Source: Actinostola sp. cb2023 (lineage: Eukaryota; Cnidaria; Anthozoa; Actiniaria; Actinostolidae). Taken from it: 64,000 nucleotides of DNA. The notes under the pieces are model-generated. The model searched no databases and had not been told where the DNA came from. It was given only the letters and a program-made list of their open reading frames with translations. Every line of letters starts with the position of its first letter. Within the stretch, counting starts at the first letter, position 1. The translations under genes were made by a program, and so were the position numbers. Below, in pieces: positions 22,912-31,574 of the stretch. The DNA lies in the NCBI GenBank assembly GCA_033675265.1, contig JAUJYZ010000495.1, positions 186,001 through 250,000 of the forward strand. The letters are read 5' to 3'.

Positions 22912-23986
22912 AAACACGAAGACGCACTATAAAGGGCATGCTCCGCCCATAATTTTTGAATAGTAATGAGTTTCAATGTGGCGGACAATGGCTGAACATG
23001 GCTGAACAACGGGGTAAAATGATTTTCTTAACAAAATCACATTTCAACAGCAAAGTTAATGAAGAAATTATAATTTCCCGTCTAAAACAGTTATAATAGA
23101 CGAACGTGTCAATATTTTTCGTATTCGGTAGTAATATAGAGTAGATTTCGTATGACTGTGAAAAACCACGGCGCACGGCACGGCACGGTCACGGCACGGA
23201 TTCATTCGAAATCCTAAATCATCACGGTCACGTGCCGTAAGTTTTTCACAGTCATACAAAATCTGCTCTATACGATTTTCAGTCGCACCACGCGTCTACG
23301 TACGAAGGATATTTTGAATTTCGCGCGCCATGTATCACACGTACATTCAACATCTACAAATTCATGAGCCGAAATCGTCTTTGCCTGTAATAAGCATTTC
23401 CAAGCATAAAACTATGTTCGGTCATTTCTACATAAAGCGACAAGAGTATTGTTTTCATTACAGAAGTTACGTTCGTCCTCGTTGTCGTTTGTCTTGTTGT
23501 GTATTGTTATGGTGTCGTCGTTCGCGAAGGTGTCTTGTTATGAGGTAAATGTGTCGAGCATTTGTACATCTCTGTACTTTTATGGTAAAGGCCGGCAAGG
23601 TTTCGAAACCTATGATGTGAGTATATTTAATTTGCAAATGACATTTCCATGTCTTGGCGGGGATATTAGGATAACCTACGAAAGAAACGATAAGCATAAT
23701 AATACTGGCTAGAGCTGAGCCGTGCGACTTCAAAACGGCTAACGATTCCAGTTCAAAGTACCATAATTTTTACCAAAGTGAAAAGTGATAGTGAATTGTA
23801 CAACAAAAATTATCCATGTGCGTTTTTAGTACTTACATGTATTTCCACAGTTTCTTGTCCATTTGATTGATTTATAGAGCTTGCAGTTCTTGAGATCCTC
23901 TCTCTGTGACCTCTCGGTAGATTTGATTGACAGATCCAACGAACTTATCCTAGGTACCTCTCCTTTTATAGTGCGTCTTCGTGTTT
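22912..23986. mobile_element. 1.1-kb TIR-bounded element in a DUF6589 intron
   Basis: AAACACGAAGACGCACTATA at 22912 is matched inverted at 23962-23986. The arms are about 24 bp with one mismatch. The interior carries a further MITE (23135-23272) and short frames, none transposase-like. A short target duplication could not be fixed. Confidence 0.6.
23135..23272. mobile_element. 138-bp MITE nested in the intron element
   Basis: TATAGAGTAGATTTCGTATG at the left pairs with the right end, which finishes CTGCTCTATA at 23272. The arms are about 32 bp. The middle has repeated CACGG units. Confidence 0.75.
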
Positions 23987-24114
23987 AAGGCTTGCTTCTC
24001 TCTTGCTTTACAACAACATTTTTTAATTATGGAAAGGCTAAATCATTAAACCTTCAACAAAATGCAAGCTTCTGTACAAGTTTCATGAATAATATGTATT
24101 TTTTACCTTTTCAG

Positions 24115-24969
24115 ATTATGTACGACATGCTCTACAAGTCTTCGTCTGCTGGTGATCCAGGTACCTTGTGCTCCAACATGAACATCACCAACAACATCAA
24201 TGCAAAAACAAAAAAAGTGCTTGATAATTTCAATTTTTGCAAATATTTTGTGGAGATAGAGACCAATACATTCATAGTTGCAGCAACCATGAATCATTTT
24301 AAAATGAAATCGTTGAATGATGAAGTCGTTCCAGATTCAATAAAAAAATATTCTAAGAAAGAAAAGTGCTTGTGGCTCCATGGTCAAGTAAAGTTGATCC
24401 TTGAAAAGTTTGTAATGGAGAAACAAGCCAAAGAACACCAACAAGTTGTGGATCATGTGAACACTGCAAATCAACCTAAGCAGAGACCAGTGTTTCCTTG
24501 CAAGGAGTGTGGGAAACCATACTTCTATAAGAAAGCTAGGGACAATCATGAAATACAGAAACACAACCTGTCTTCGAATCCAGTTGAACCTACCAGAAGT
24601 ACAATCCCGACAGAAAGTGAAGTATCAGTAAAAGAAGACCACATTCATAACTATGCATGTATACGTTTGAGTATGGGAATGCTGATCTTCAACATCAATG
24701 ATGTGGTGAAAGAAGGAGATGGGGAGCGGATTGTGCGCTGCTGGAAGTTTATGTTACTAATATTCAAGGTACATAATCATCATAAGTATGCTCTAGCATT
24801 ACTACAACTGTTGGCAAACACACAAGCGCTTCTCATGCCGGAACAGGCACACAGCCTTGTGTGGAACAGGACTGTCAATAATCGTGGAGGTGCTGGCAAC
24901 AATATATCCTTGGACTTAAGAATGGAACATATTGCTAACCTGTCCAAGGAAATGCTAGAAAACTCATAA
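24115..24969 (+). CDS. DUF6589 C-terminal exon with C2H2 zinc finger
   Basis: Acceptor TTTTCAG lies at 24108-24114, and the exon is open for 284 codons to TAA at 24969. It begins IMYDMLYKSSSAGDPGTL, a DUF6589 block. In the middle is one C2H2 finger: CKEC, then twelve residues, then H....H (24501-24563). Near the end RIVRCWKFMLLIFKVHNHHK and LDLRMEHIANLSKEML match the conserved tail of the family. This exon is intact although upstream ones are broken, so it may still be transcribed or be a recent casualty. The function of DUF6589 is not known. Confidence 0.75.
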   Translation: MMYDMLYKSSSAGDPGTLCSNMNITNNINAKTKKVLDNFNFCKYFVEIETNTFIVAATMNHFKMKSLNDEVVPDSIKKYSKKEKCLWLHGQVKLILEKFVMEKQAKEHQQVVDHVNTANQPKQRPVFPCKECGKPYFYKKARDNHEIQKHNLSSNPVEPTRSTIPTESEVSVKEDHIHNYACIRLSMGMLIFNINDVVKEGDGERIVRCWKFMLLIFKVHNHHKYALALLQLLANTQALLMPEQAHSLVWNRTVNNRGGAGNNISLDLRMEHIANLSKEMLENS

Positions 24970-25880
24970 CAAGCTAGAGTTGCACTTAGCTTTGCCTCAT
25001 GCCTACGCTTGTTAAGAAATCTTTATATTTCTGTATTTTGTTATTTACAGTGAGACAAAATTCATTCTTATGTATTAAATATGGGTATATCACTAGTTCC
25101 ATGCTGTTGCATAGACCGAATGCAATAATGGCGTCCAATTTCAATTGCCATTGTTCTGGACTGACTAGGCTCGTGTTCATGTGGCAACACAAAAGCATGT
25201 CAAAAGCGGTTGGCTAAATAATGCCTACATACAAGTATGCAAATACATTACAGTCACAGGTTTTTTGTCATCTACGATACAATTTTTTTAATGAAAGTAA
25301 TAACCAATCATTACTTATATGGTAGAGAGTGCTTGCTTTTCAATTAATGAAATAATTAATTTGGAATTAATTTGTACCATGTTTTTGCTCTGTCTGAATA
25401 ACTGTGTTATTACTTACTATCACCTACATACTGTATAGTATACACCTATTTCAATAAATGTTGATCATGGATAATGTTGACTTGCACATGGTTTCTCTTT
25501 GTTTTTAATAAACACGTCGTACTTTCAATGACAATGACTATACTTTGACGATATACTGACGGTATACTGACGGTTTACTGACGGTTTAAAACTGAAAATA
25601 AATAACGGAATAACTGTGTGACAAAATAGCACGATATAACTGTGAAACTGAAAGCCAAAATCTAAAAGAAATAACTTGCGTTTTGGTGCAGGAACTCACT
25701 TGAAGTGGTGCAATCAACTAACTTAAATTTGCATACGACACTGACTTAAGCTAAAAACTTATTCCTAAGAGACTGATATTAAATAATTGTGCGAAAAAAG
25801 GATAACTAATGAAGCGACATAACGAACTGCTAGACAAAAGGCAAACATAACAATACATACAAAAACAAAACTATTCTGAT
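24970..25880. other. 3' flank of the DUF6589 gene and probable BEL LTR
   Basis: No gene is seen. AATAAA occurs near 25453 and 25507. A short tandem run of GACGGTATACT/GACGGTTTACT units is at 25556-25586. The last few hundred bases before 25886 are probably the 3' LTR of the minus-strand BEL element, because a purine-rich tract (GGGGCGGGTG on the minus strand, 25887-25896) lies just internal to it. The outer LTR edge could not be set. Confidence 0.4.
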
Positions 25881-26069
25881 CCAACACACCCGCCCCTAAG
25901 TGCGAGGTGCTTACGACGAGCACTTATACTGAATTAATTGATCAGAAAGTGATTTTAAACTACAAATTAAACAAAATTAATTGAAATTGTTCAATGTCAT
26001 TATACATAGTCGTAGTCTCTCTTGTGATGCTTGTAATATATTCACGCTTTATCTTGTCTTGTGATGTAT

Positions 26070-27222
26070 TCACGCTTTGTCTTGTTCGACGAGCAGACAC
26101 AACTTGGTAATGGGTCTTTCAAGGAACGTTGTCTTGGTCCTAAGCTTGACTCTTCGAATGTAACCTTTCTTGTCCGCCATTGTTTCGATGACTCTGGCTA
26201 GCAACCATTTGTTGCGGAGTCTTGCGGTAGGGAGGTCTGCCATTTTCTGTTGCAGTGGGGGCGATTGTCTTCGTCGGCAATTGTAACAACTTCTGAGAAC
26301 TTTCTTGACTGTGGAATTACCCCTCATAATCCAATATCTCTTGCGCAACGTAGCTAAGACGTACTGGTGTCCCATGTGATCAGAGATTAGATGGCACTCT
26401 ACTATTACAAGTGTCGTCACGTGATGTCCCTGGGGAAGAATCACTGGATGCTTTGCACTTTCGGAAATCGAAGATCGCTGAAGTCTTCCGCCAACACACA
26501 ATAATCCATATTTGAGCACCGGGTCTAAGTCGAATAAAGGCCTTGATTTCTTTACTTCATATCTCCCTTGACATTGACCATGGTCGAAGACGTCTCTTTG
26601 CTCGACCTTGCGTAGTTCTTGAGGAAATGACTGTTGTTGGACTTTGCGTAAGATTTCTTTCTCTGTATCTTGAAGTTCTTTAAGAGAGATTGGCACAATC
26701 TTGAAATTCGCGGAGAGCTGTCTGTCTGGGGGCCTCTCTGCTTTTGATTCTAAGCATCTTTTTATCAGGTTTGAGCGATATCTTAAGATCCATGCGATGA
26801 TCCTCTTTAAGTTGTACCAGGAAGATAATATTTCAAAGACCTTGTAGGTAACGTCAACGTTTGTTAGGCAGGTTTTTACTTCTCGTTTCACTTCTGTATC
26901 ATCTTCGTAAAGTTTTGCCATGTCAGGTGGTCTTTGTGGCCATTCATCTTCGGTTTTCCAGAGGAAATTGGGACCACGGATCCATTCTTTGTTGTTGAGC
27001 AATTCATCAGCTGATAGACCTCTTGATGCATGATCTGCGGGATTGGAACTTGAATCAACGTACCTCCATTGTGACGGGGTGGAACCATCTCTTATTTGAG
27101 CTATGCGATTGGCCACAGTCATCTTTCATCATCGTGTTGAGGCGCACGGAAACGGTAGCTGATGTGAGCTCGAGGCGCGGGATGGTTATCTGCTTCAAAG
27201 GAGTAAGGCGTGACTTTCCAAT
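26070..27222 (-). pseudogene. BEL Pol C-terminal part: RNase H end, integrase zinc domain, DUF5641-like tail
   Basis: After RLTPLKQITIPRLELTSATV (RNase H region) the frame continues through WRYVDSSSNPADHASRG. Next comes the integrase zinc domain, with H....H near DHMGHQYVL and CYNC. Immediately after QKMADLP the frame jumps to RNKWLLARVIETMADKKGY and RPITKLCLLVE, which is the end domain of BEL/Pao integrases. About 150 or more residues that should hold the DDE catalytic core are gone, in frame. The remnant cannot integrate by itself. The stop is at 26070. Confidence 0.8.
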
Positions 27223-27718
27223 AAGCCCTTTCACGGTTTTTCGCCGCCATTTTGAATTGGGGCAAACTTGGCAAAATTTATAGAAATCTGGATCACTTTG
27301 ACTTGCCGTAACTCCGCTCGAGTTTGTTGGATTTTCAAAATTTAAACTTCGATAATCAGCAGGCATGCATGTCAGTTGTCGGACTGAAAATAAGACCAAT
27401 GTAACTGTTTTAACTACCTTTTACGAGTCAATCTTCTTTTCACGAATGTATCTTAATATTTCGAGCTAATTTGCATATTCACATGCCGAACGTTTTATTT
27501 TGAAAACCAAAATCTTTTTTTCTCGATTTGTAGCCTTCCAATACCCATCATATTATAGGACATTAATAAGAAAGAAAACTTATTTTCAAAAATGGTAAGT
27601 TTTTGAAAATCAAACGAAATCGAGCGGAGTTACGGGAAGTCAAAGTGATCCAGTTTTCTATTAATTTTGCCGAGTTTGCCCCAATTCAAAATGGCGGCGA
27701 AAAACCGTGAAAGGGCTT
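27223..27718. mobile_element. 496-bp MITE inserted in the BEL RNase H region
   Basis: AAGCCCTTTCACGGTTTTTC at the left and its reverse complement at the right begin inverted repeats of about 103 bp with only a few mismatches. The flanking dinucleotide AT is present on both sides and the BEL reading frame can be followed across, which fixes the ends. There is no coding capacity. Confidence 0.8.
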
Positions 27719-28082
27719 ATTAGGATTGAACAATGGATTTCACCTCTAGTGTTCACGAGACGCAGGTAAGAGACTGCACCATAGCCGATTTGAGACGCGT
27801 CAGAAAATTGGTGTAGCTGTGAAGAGGCTGTATGGCCAAAATCGGCAGGTTTGTAGCATCTATTGACAGTAAACTGCGAGAGTTTCGGTAGGTCATCTAA
27901 CCACTTCTGCCATTGCGACCGATGATCTGTTGGTATCTCTTGATCCCATTCTAGCTTTCGTCTACATAGATCTTGCAATATCGACTTTGCAGATAACGAG
28001 AAAGGTGCAACAAATCCTAAAGGATCATAAACGGAACTAACAGTTGACAAAATTCTTCTTCTAGTGTAGGGTTTGTCCTTTA
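27719..28082 (-). pseudogene. BEL Pol central fragment (end of RT to RNase H)
   Basis: Open frame with DKPYTRRRILSTVSSVYDPL and GFVAPFSLSAKSILQDLCRR, the BEL/Pao block between reverse transcriptase and RNase H. It also holds HQFSDASQIGYGAVSYL, the first RNase H motif with its catalytic Asp. It is bounded on both sides by inserted DNA elements. Confidence 0.8.
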
Positions 28083-29309
28083 AGAGCAGGTGAATGAGAA
28101 AATCAAGCAAAGTTGGAAATGAAATTTTTTCACCCACCTTGAAATTTTGTATGCAGGTAGACCACCCAGGGGGGTGCACAAAAACAGCCCATGTTGGGGT
28201 CATCAAATGCATTGTTGCCATAGAAACGGCAATTGTTCCTTCTGGCCCATGTGCCACAAATTCAACCCAAAATGCCCTCCAGTAAAGGGCAAATGAATGA
28301 GGCTCGTTCTCCGGCGCATTTAAACCAATTTCATTCAAATTTCATCCAATTTCATCCAAATTTCATCCAATTTCATTCAAATTTGTTCCACAAGCAGGGC
28401 AACTCTTCTAGTTTTAAAAATGGTCAATCACTACAATTCGCTTTGAGTAGTCGCTCAGAAAATCAACACTTAACGAGGGGCCACTTAACGAGGGGCCATT
28501 CCTGTTAGTGACTGCACCAAGTATGGCCAAGAATGTGGAATAATCAGGATAAAATCACCTCGATTAGACCGACATTGTGAAAAGTGACCAAATTCGCAAG
28601 GTAGGTCTTTTATTAATTTTTATTTCTCAGACTTCGCATCTTCAGACTTTCAACAATTGGATTGAATGTGTTTAGGAGATAATAAGAATTGCCTTTATAG
28701 TGATATTTAGTAAATGAAATTGGTTTTTAAGTGAAATAATCGAGCTACAAGAAGACTAATTTTTCATATTTTGACCATTTCCCTCAAATGGTACGAACCC
28801 CCACCGTAAAATTATAATTTTCCCCAAAAAACTTTTTCTAGAATTTAAAACATCAATGTCTATAGAAGTTGTGATTAAAGTATCATATCTTAGAAGAGCG
28901 TACTTTAGGAGATATCAGCCAAATAGTTTGGCCTGTTTTTCATGTCTATCAAAATGGCCGACATGGCCCCTCGTTAAGTGTTGATTTTCTGAGCGACTAC
29001 TCAAAGCGAATTGTAGTGATTGACCATTTTTTAAACTAGAAGAGTTGCCCTGCTTGTGGAACAAATTTGAATGAAATTGGTTTAAATGCGCCGGAGAACG
29101 AGCCTCATTCATTTGCCCTTTACTGGAGGGCATTTTGGGCTGAATTTGTGGCACATGGGCCAGAAGGAACAATTGCCGTTTCTATGGCAACAATGCATTT
29201 GATGACCCCAACATGGGGTGTTTTTGTGCACCCCCCTGGGTGGTCTACCTGCACACAAAATTTCAAGGTGGGTGAAAAAATTTCATTTCCAACTTTGCTT
29301 GATTTTCTC
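28083..29309. mobile_element. 1.2-kb foldback element with TTAA target duplication
   Basis: TTAA flanks both ends (28079-28082 and 29310-29313) and the BEL coding sequence resumes across it. The arms match for about 300 bp (from about 28095 inward and from 29309 inward), with more than 90 percent identity by eye. Smaller repeats inside include (TTTCATCCAA)n-like units near 28330-28385 and a doubled ACTTAACGAGGGGCC near 28468-28497. TTAA duplication is the hallmark of piggyBac, but the ends do not show CCC termini, so superfamily is open. No transposase is visible. Confidence 0.7.
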
Positions 29310-29313
29310 TTAA

Positions 29314-30282
29314 GTCGATCTTGAATCCAAATTCGTCTCGTTCAATGTTCCAATGAACACCAAGTGCTCTTTCGATGGGCAAGTTTTCTGTACTCAGATT
29401 TAACGCTTTGATGTTCTTGTTGCGTTCCGCCTCAGGTATGGTGTTGAGCACTTCTCGATTGTTACTAATCCATATCCATTTCGTCAGACGAAATCCACCT
29501 TTGCGCAGTAGCTGACAGAGATCTCTTGAGTGAGAGATGGCTTCTTGAGCATTTGGTAGGGATTTTAAACAGTCATCCACGTAGAAGTTGTTTAACACTG
29601 TGTTCACAACACTGTCGTTGTAGTCTTGCTTGTTATCTAGGGCTGTCTTTCTAAGCGCAAAGTTTGCGCAACTTGGTGATGACACAGCACCAATTAGATG
29701 CACTACCATTTGATACTCTTCTGGTTCTTGCTCGATATCTCCTGCTGTCCACCAGTAAAAGCGCAGCACGTTGCAGTCTTTGTAGGGCACTCTAACCTGA
29801 TGAAACATTGCTTCAATGTCTGCCATCAAAGCGACGTGATCTTGGCGAAATCTGACAAGAACTCCAACAAGTGAATTAGTGAGATCAGGTCCTTTGAAGA
29901 GTTGGTCATTGAGCGAGGTACCTTGGAATTTGGCCGAGCAGTCAAACACAACTCTTACTTTCTCTGGCTTATGCGGATGGTAAACACCATGATGGGGTAT
30001 ATACCAAATCTTTTCGTCGCAGCTGTTTAGAACGTGTGGTGGTACTTTATGTGCAAATCCTTTGGAGAATAAGTCGATCATGAATGTCTTGTAGTCCTTA
30101 AACAACTTGGGATTCTTGAGGAATTTCTTCTTTAGCCATCTTGCACGTGACTCTGCTTGAGATTTGTTGTTTGGCATACCAAACTCTGGATTCTTGAAGG
30201 GTAGGCCAATGCAATAGTGACCATCATTCAGATGCACTGATGACTCGACGCTTGTCATGAAACGACGTTCCATCATAGACAT
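29314..30282 (-). pseudogene. BEL reverse transcriptase
   Basis: Carries VRVVFDCSAKFQGTSLNDQL, ALMADIEAMFHQVRV (first catalytic Asp) and NNFYVDDCLKSLP with the YVDD catalytic motif. GFRLTKWIWISNNREVL follows. This is the Pao-type RT of BEL elements. The frame is open to the TTAA insertion at 29310. A frameshift separates it from the upstream protease frame near 30250. Confidence 0.85.
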
Positions 30283-30862
30283 TGAAGTATTCCGTCATAA
30301 TCTGATTTAGCTTGACGTCAGTTCTAACGCTGAAGTTAGAAGCTTGAGATAACTCTTGACATCGTCTCAGAGGACCGTTGATAACCCATCCTAACTTGGT
30401 TCTTGTGGCATAAGGACCTCCATGTTGACTGTGTATAACTTCCTGAGGATCGAGGGCTTCTGGAACATCACTAGCAAGTAATAAACCAATCTCGGTACTT
30501 GGATGTAGAGATGTAATTTGAACGATGCTATTCAAGTGAGGCCAACTGTCTATATCATCTTGAGTAGGGATGTCTGTCTTGGCAACTGGTATCTTTGGTT
30601 GAGTATACAGTGATGGCAATTCGATGAATATATTTTCATCTAAATCTGCAATCTCTAATTCTTGAATCAAGAAGGTGTCCATAAGATTGTCTCTATTTCC
30701 TAATGTAGTCAATGAAATCTTTGTCATCACACCAGGCGCTCCTAATTGCTTCATAAGGGACTCCGTGCAAAATGAAGAAGTACTTCCGTTGTCCAGAAAG
30801 GCGTAGGTGACCACACAGTTGTCTGTGCCTTTACCTCTGACTTTCACTGGTATAACGGCCAT
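30224..30862 (-). CDS. BEL retropepsin (peptidase A17) region
   Basis: YAFLDNGSTSSFCTESLMKQ holds the aspartic protease signature, with Asn-Gly in place of the usual Asp-Ser/Thr-Gly order (DNGS). LLLASDVPEAL and GGPYATRTKLGWVINGPL are further A17 blocks. The frame is open upstream of 30862 in related frames toward gag. It overlaps the start of the RT frame, where a frameshift is likely. Confidence 0.75.
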   Translation of the reverse strand: MAVIPVKVRGKGTDNCVVTYAFLDNGSTSSFCTESLMKQLGAPGVMTKISLTTLGNRDNLMDTFLIQELEIADLDENIFIELPSLYTQPKIPVAKTDIPTQDDIDSWPHLNSIVQITSLHPSTEIGLLLASDVPEALDPQEVIHSQHGGPYATRTKLGWVINGPLRRCQELSQASNFSVRTDVKLNQIMTEYFNVYDGTSFHDKRRVISASE

Positions 30863-30959
30863 GCCTGTGATTGTTCTTCCTTCTGTCTTGATGTACGCTT
30901 GGTCGATCCGCAGCAGGGCTTGGTTGATTCCTCACGTCACTACCGTCACTGGCAGTATT

Positions 30960-31282
30960 GGACTTTGATGAGTTTGTGTGTAATACAGTAGGGTGTTTTC
31001 CGTTGCAACTTGAAACTTTGCAGTCATGCCTGTTGGTGCATTCTTTGGCGATGTGTCCATTGCGTAAACAACCAAAACAAAGTCTTTTCTTTAAAAGAAA
31101 GTCGACTCGTTCTTTGTATGGCTTCTTTCTAAGTGCGTAGCAGTTTTCCAGTGAGTGGTTCGCTCCGTTGCAATAGGTACAATTGTTCTTGTCATTCTTT
31201 TTACTGAGTCATTGCTCTGCACTTGGGTAGCGAGACTAGAAGTTCTTGTGCCTTGAGGACTGGGTTTCAAAGTGGGCTTCAC
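30960..31282 (-). pseudogene. BEL gag C-terminus with two CCHC zinc knuckles, truncated
   Basis: Two knuckles can be read on the minus strand: CTYCNGANHSLENC near 31145-31186 and CFGCLRNGHIAKEC near 31037-31078, both with C-x2-C-x4-H-x4-C spacing. The frame fades upstream and the BEL sequence stops at about 31282, at a sharp change in base composition. The bulk of gag is missing. Confidence 0.7.
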
Positions 31283-31283
31283 T

Positions 31284-31574
31284 ATAATGATCCTCGAAGC
31301 GGGGAACCCCGTTGGCGTGGACGATCGGTGTGCTTGGACGTCTGGGGCGGCATCGTCGGACGGTTGGGTCTTCTTTCGATTCGGGGGAAGGATTTATCGC
31401 GTGACGGTAAACCACCGAATCTACCGTGACAGGGACACCCGATTCTGTGACCTCTGCGGGATGAGTTACTACAGGACCGCGCCAAACCAGTGTGCCACGA
31501 TGGGGGCGTGCGACGTTACCGACCCAGGGCGAGGCGGCCCCACTACCGCTATCGGAAGGAAGAGACGGTCATGA
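31284..31574 (+). CDS. Cys-containing fragment upstream of pPolB
   Basis: An open frame ending at TGA 31574. It holds CDLCGMSYYRTAPNQC, a possible zinc site. Its stop overlaps the ATG at 31571 as ATGA. It could be an upstream gene or the N-terminus of the polymerase displaced by a frameshift, because pPolB of this group normally extends further upstream. It begins right at the junction with the BEL remnant, so it is truncated. Confidence 0.4.
   Translation: MMILEAGNPVGVDDRCAWTSGAASSDGWVFFRFGGRIYRVTVNHRIYRDRDTRFCDLCGMSYYRTAPNQCATMGACDVTDPGRGGPTTAIGRKRRS

Larger units (their letters stand above)
15623..24969 (+). pseudogene. DUF6589 gene, interrupted by a LINE and frameshifted
   Basis: Exons in phase are 15623-16147, 16575-16651 continuing at 22002-22207 (split by the LINE), and 24115-24969. 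Junctions use GT/AG. The first piece carries IGDNVDLYIKTKHMASDKQN and KSIHWFGLNAVQDRV. The second has VQPILFGGDQLTEERGRNA. Both are hallmark blocks of DUF6589, a family abundant in corals and sponges and often repeat-associated. Frameshifts occur near 16030 and near 22140. With the LINE insertion this makes a pseudogene, unless the frameshifts are sequencing errors. Upstream exons were not found with confidence; an open frame ending at a GT near 15046 is a candidate. Confidence 0.75.
26070..31282 (-). mobile_element. BEL/Pao LTR retrotransposon remnant with nested insertions
   Basis: Minus-strand order is gag zinc knuckles, A17-type protease, reverse transcriptase, RNase H, integrase zinc domain and a C-terminal DUF5641-like domain. 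The DDE core is missing. The 5' part of gag and the 5' LTR are absent; the element is cut at about 31282, where GC-rich element 1 begins. Two DNA elements (27223-27718 and 28083-29309) split the RNase H and reverse-transcriptase coding regions. Confidence 0.85.

Noticed and set aside
22912..23986. Small ORFs inside the intron element as exons
   Set aside because: No splice-consistent chain with the DUF6589 frame was found, and the exons on either side join in phase without them.
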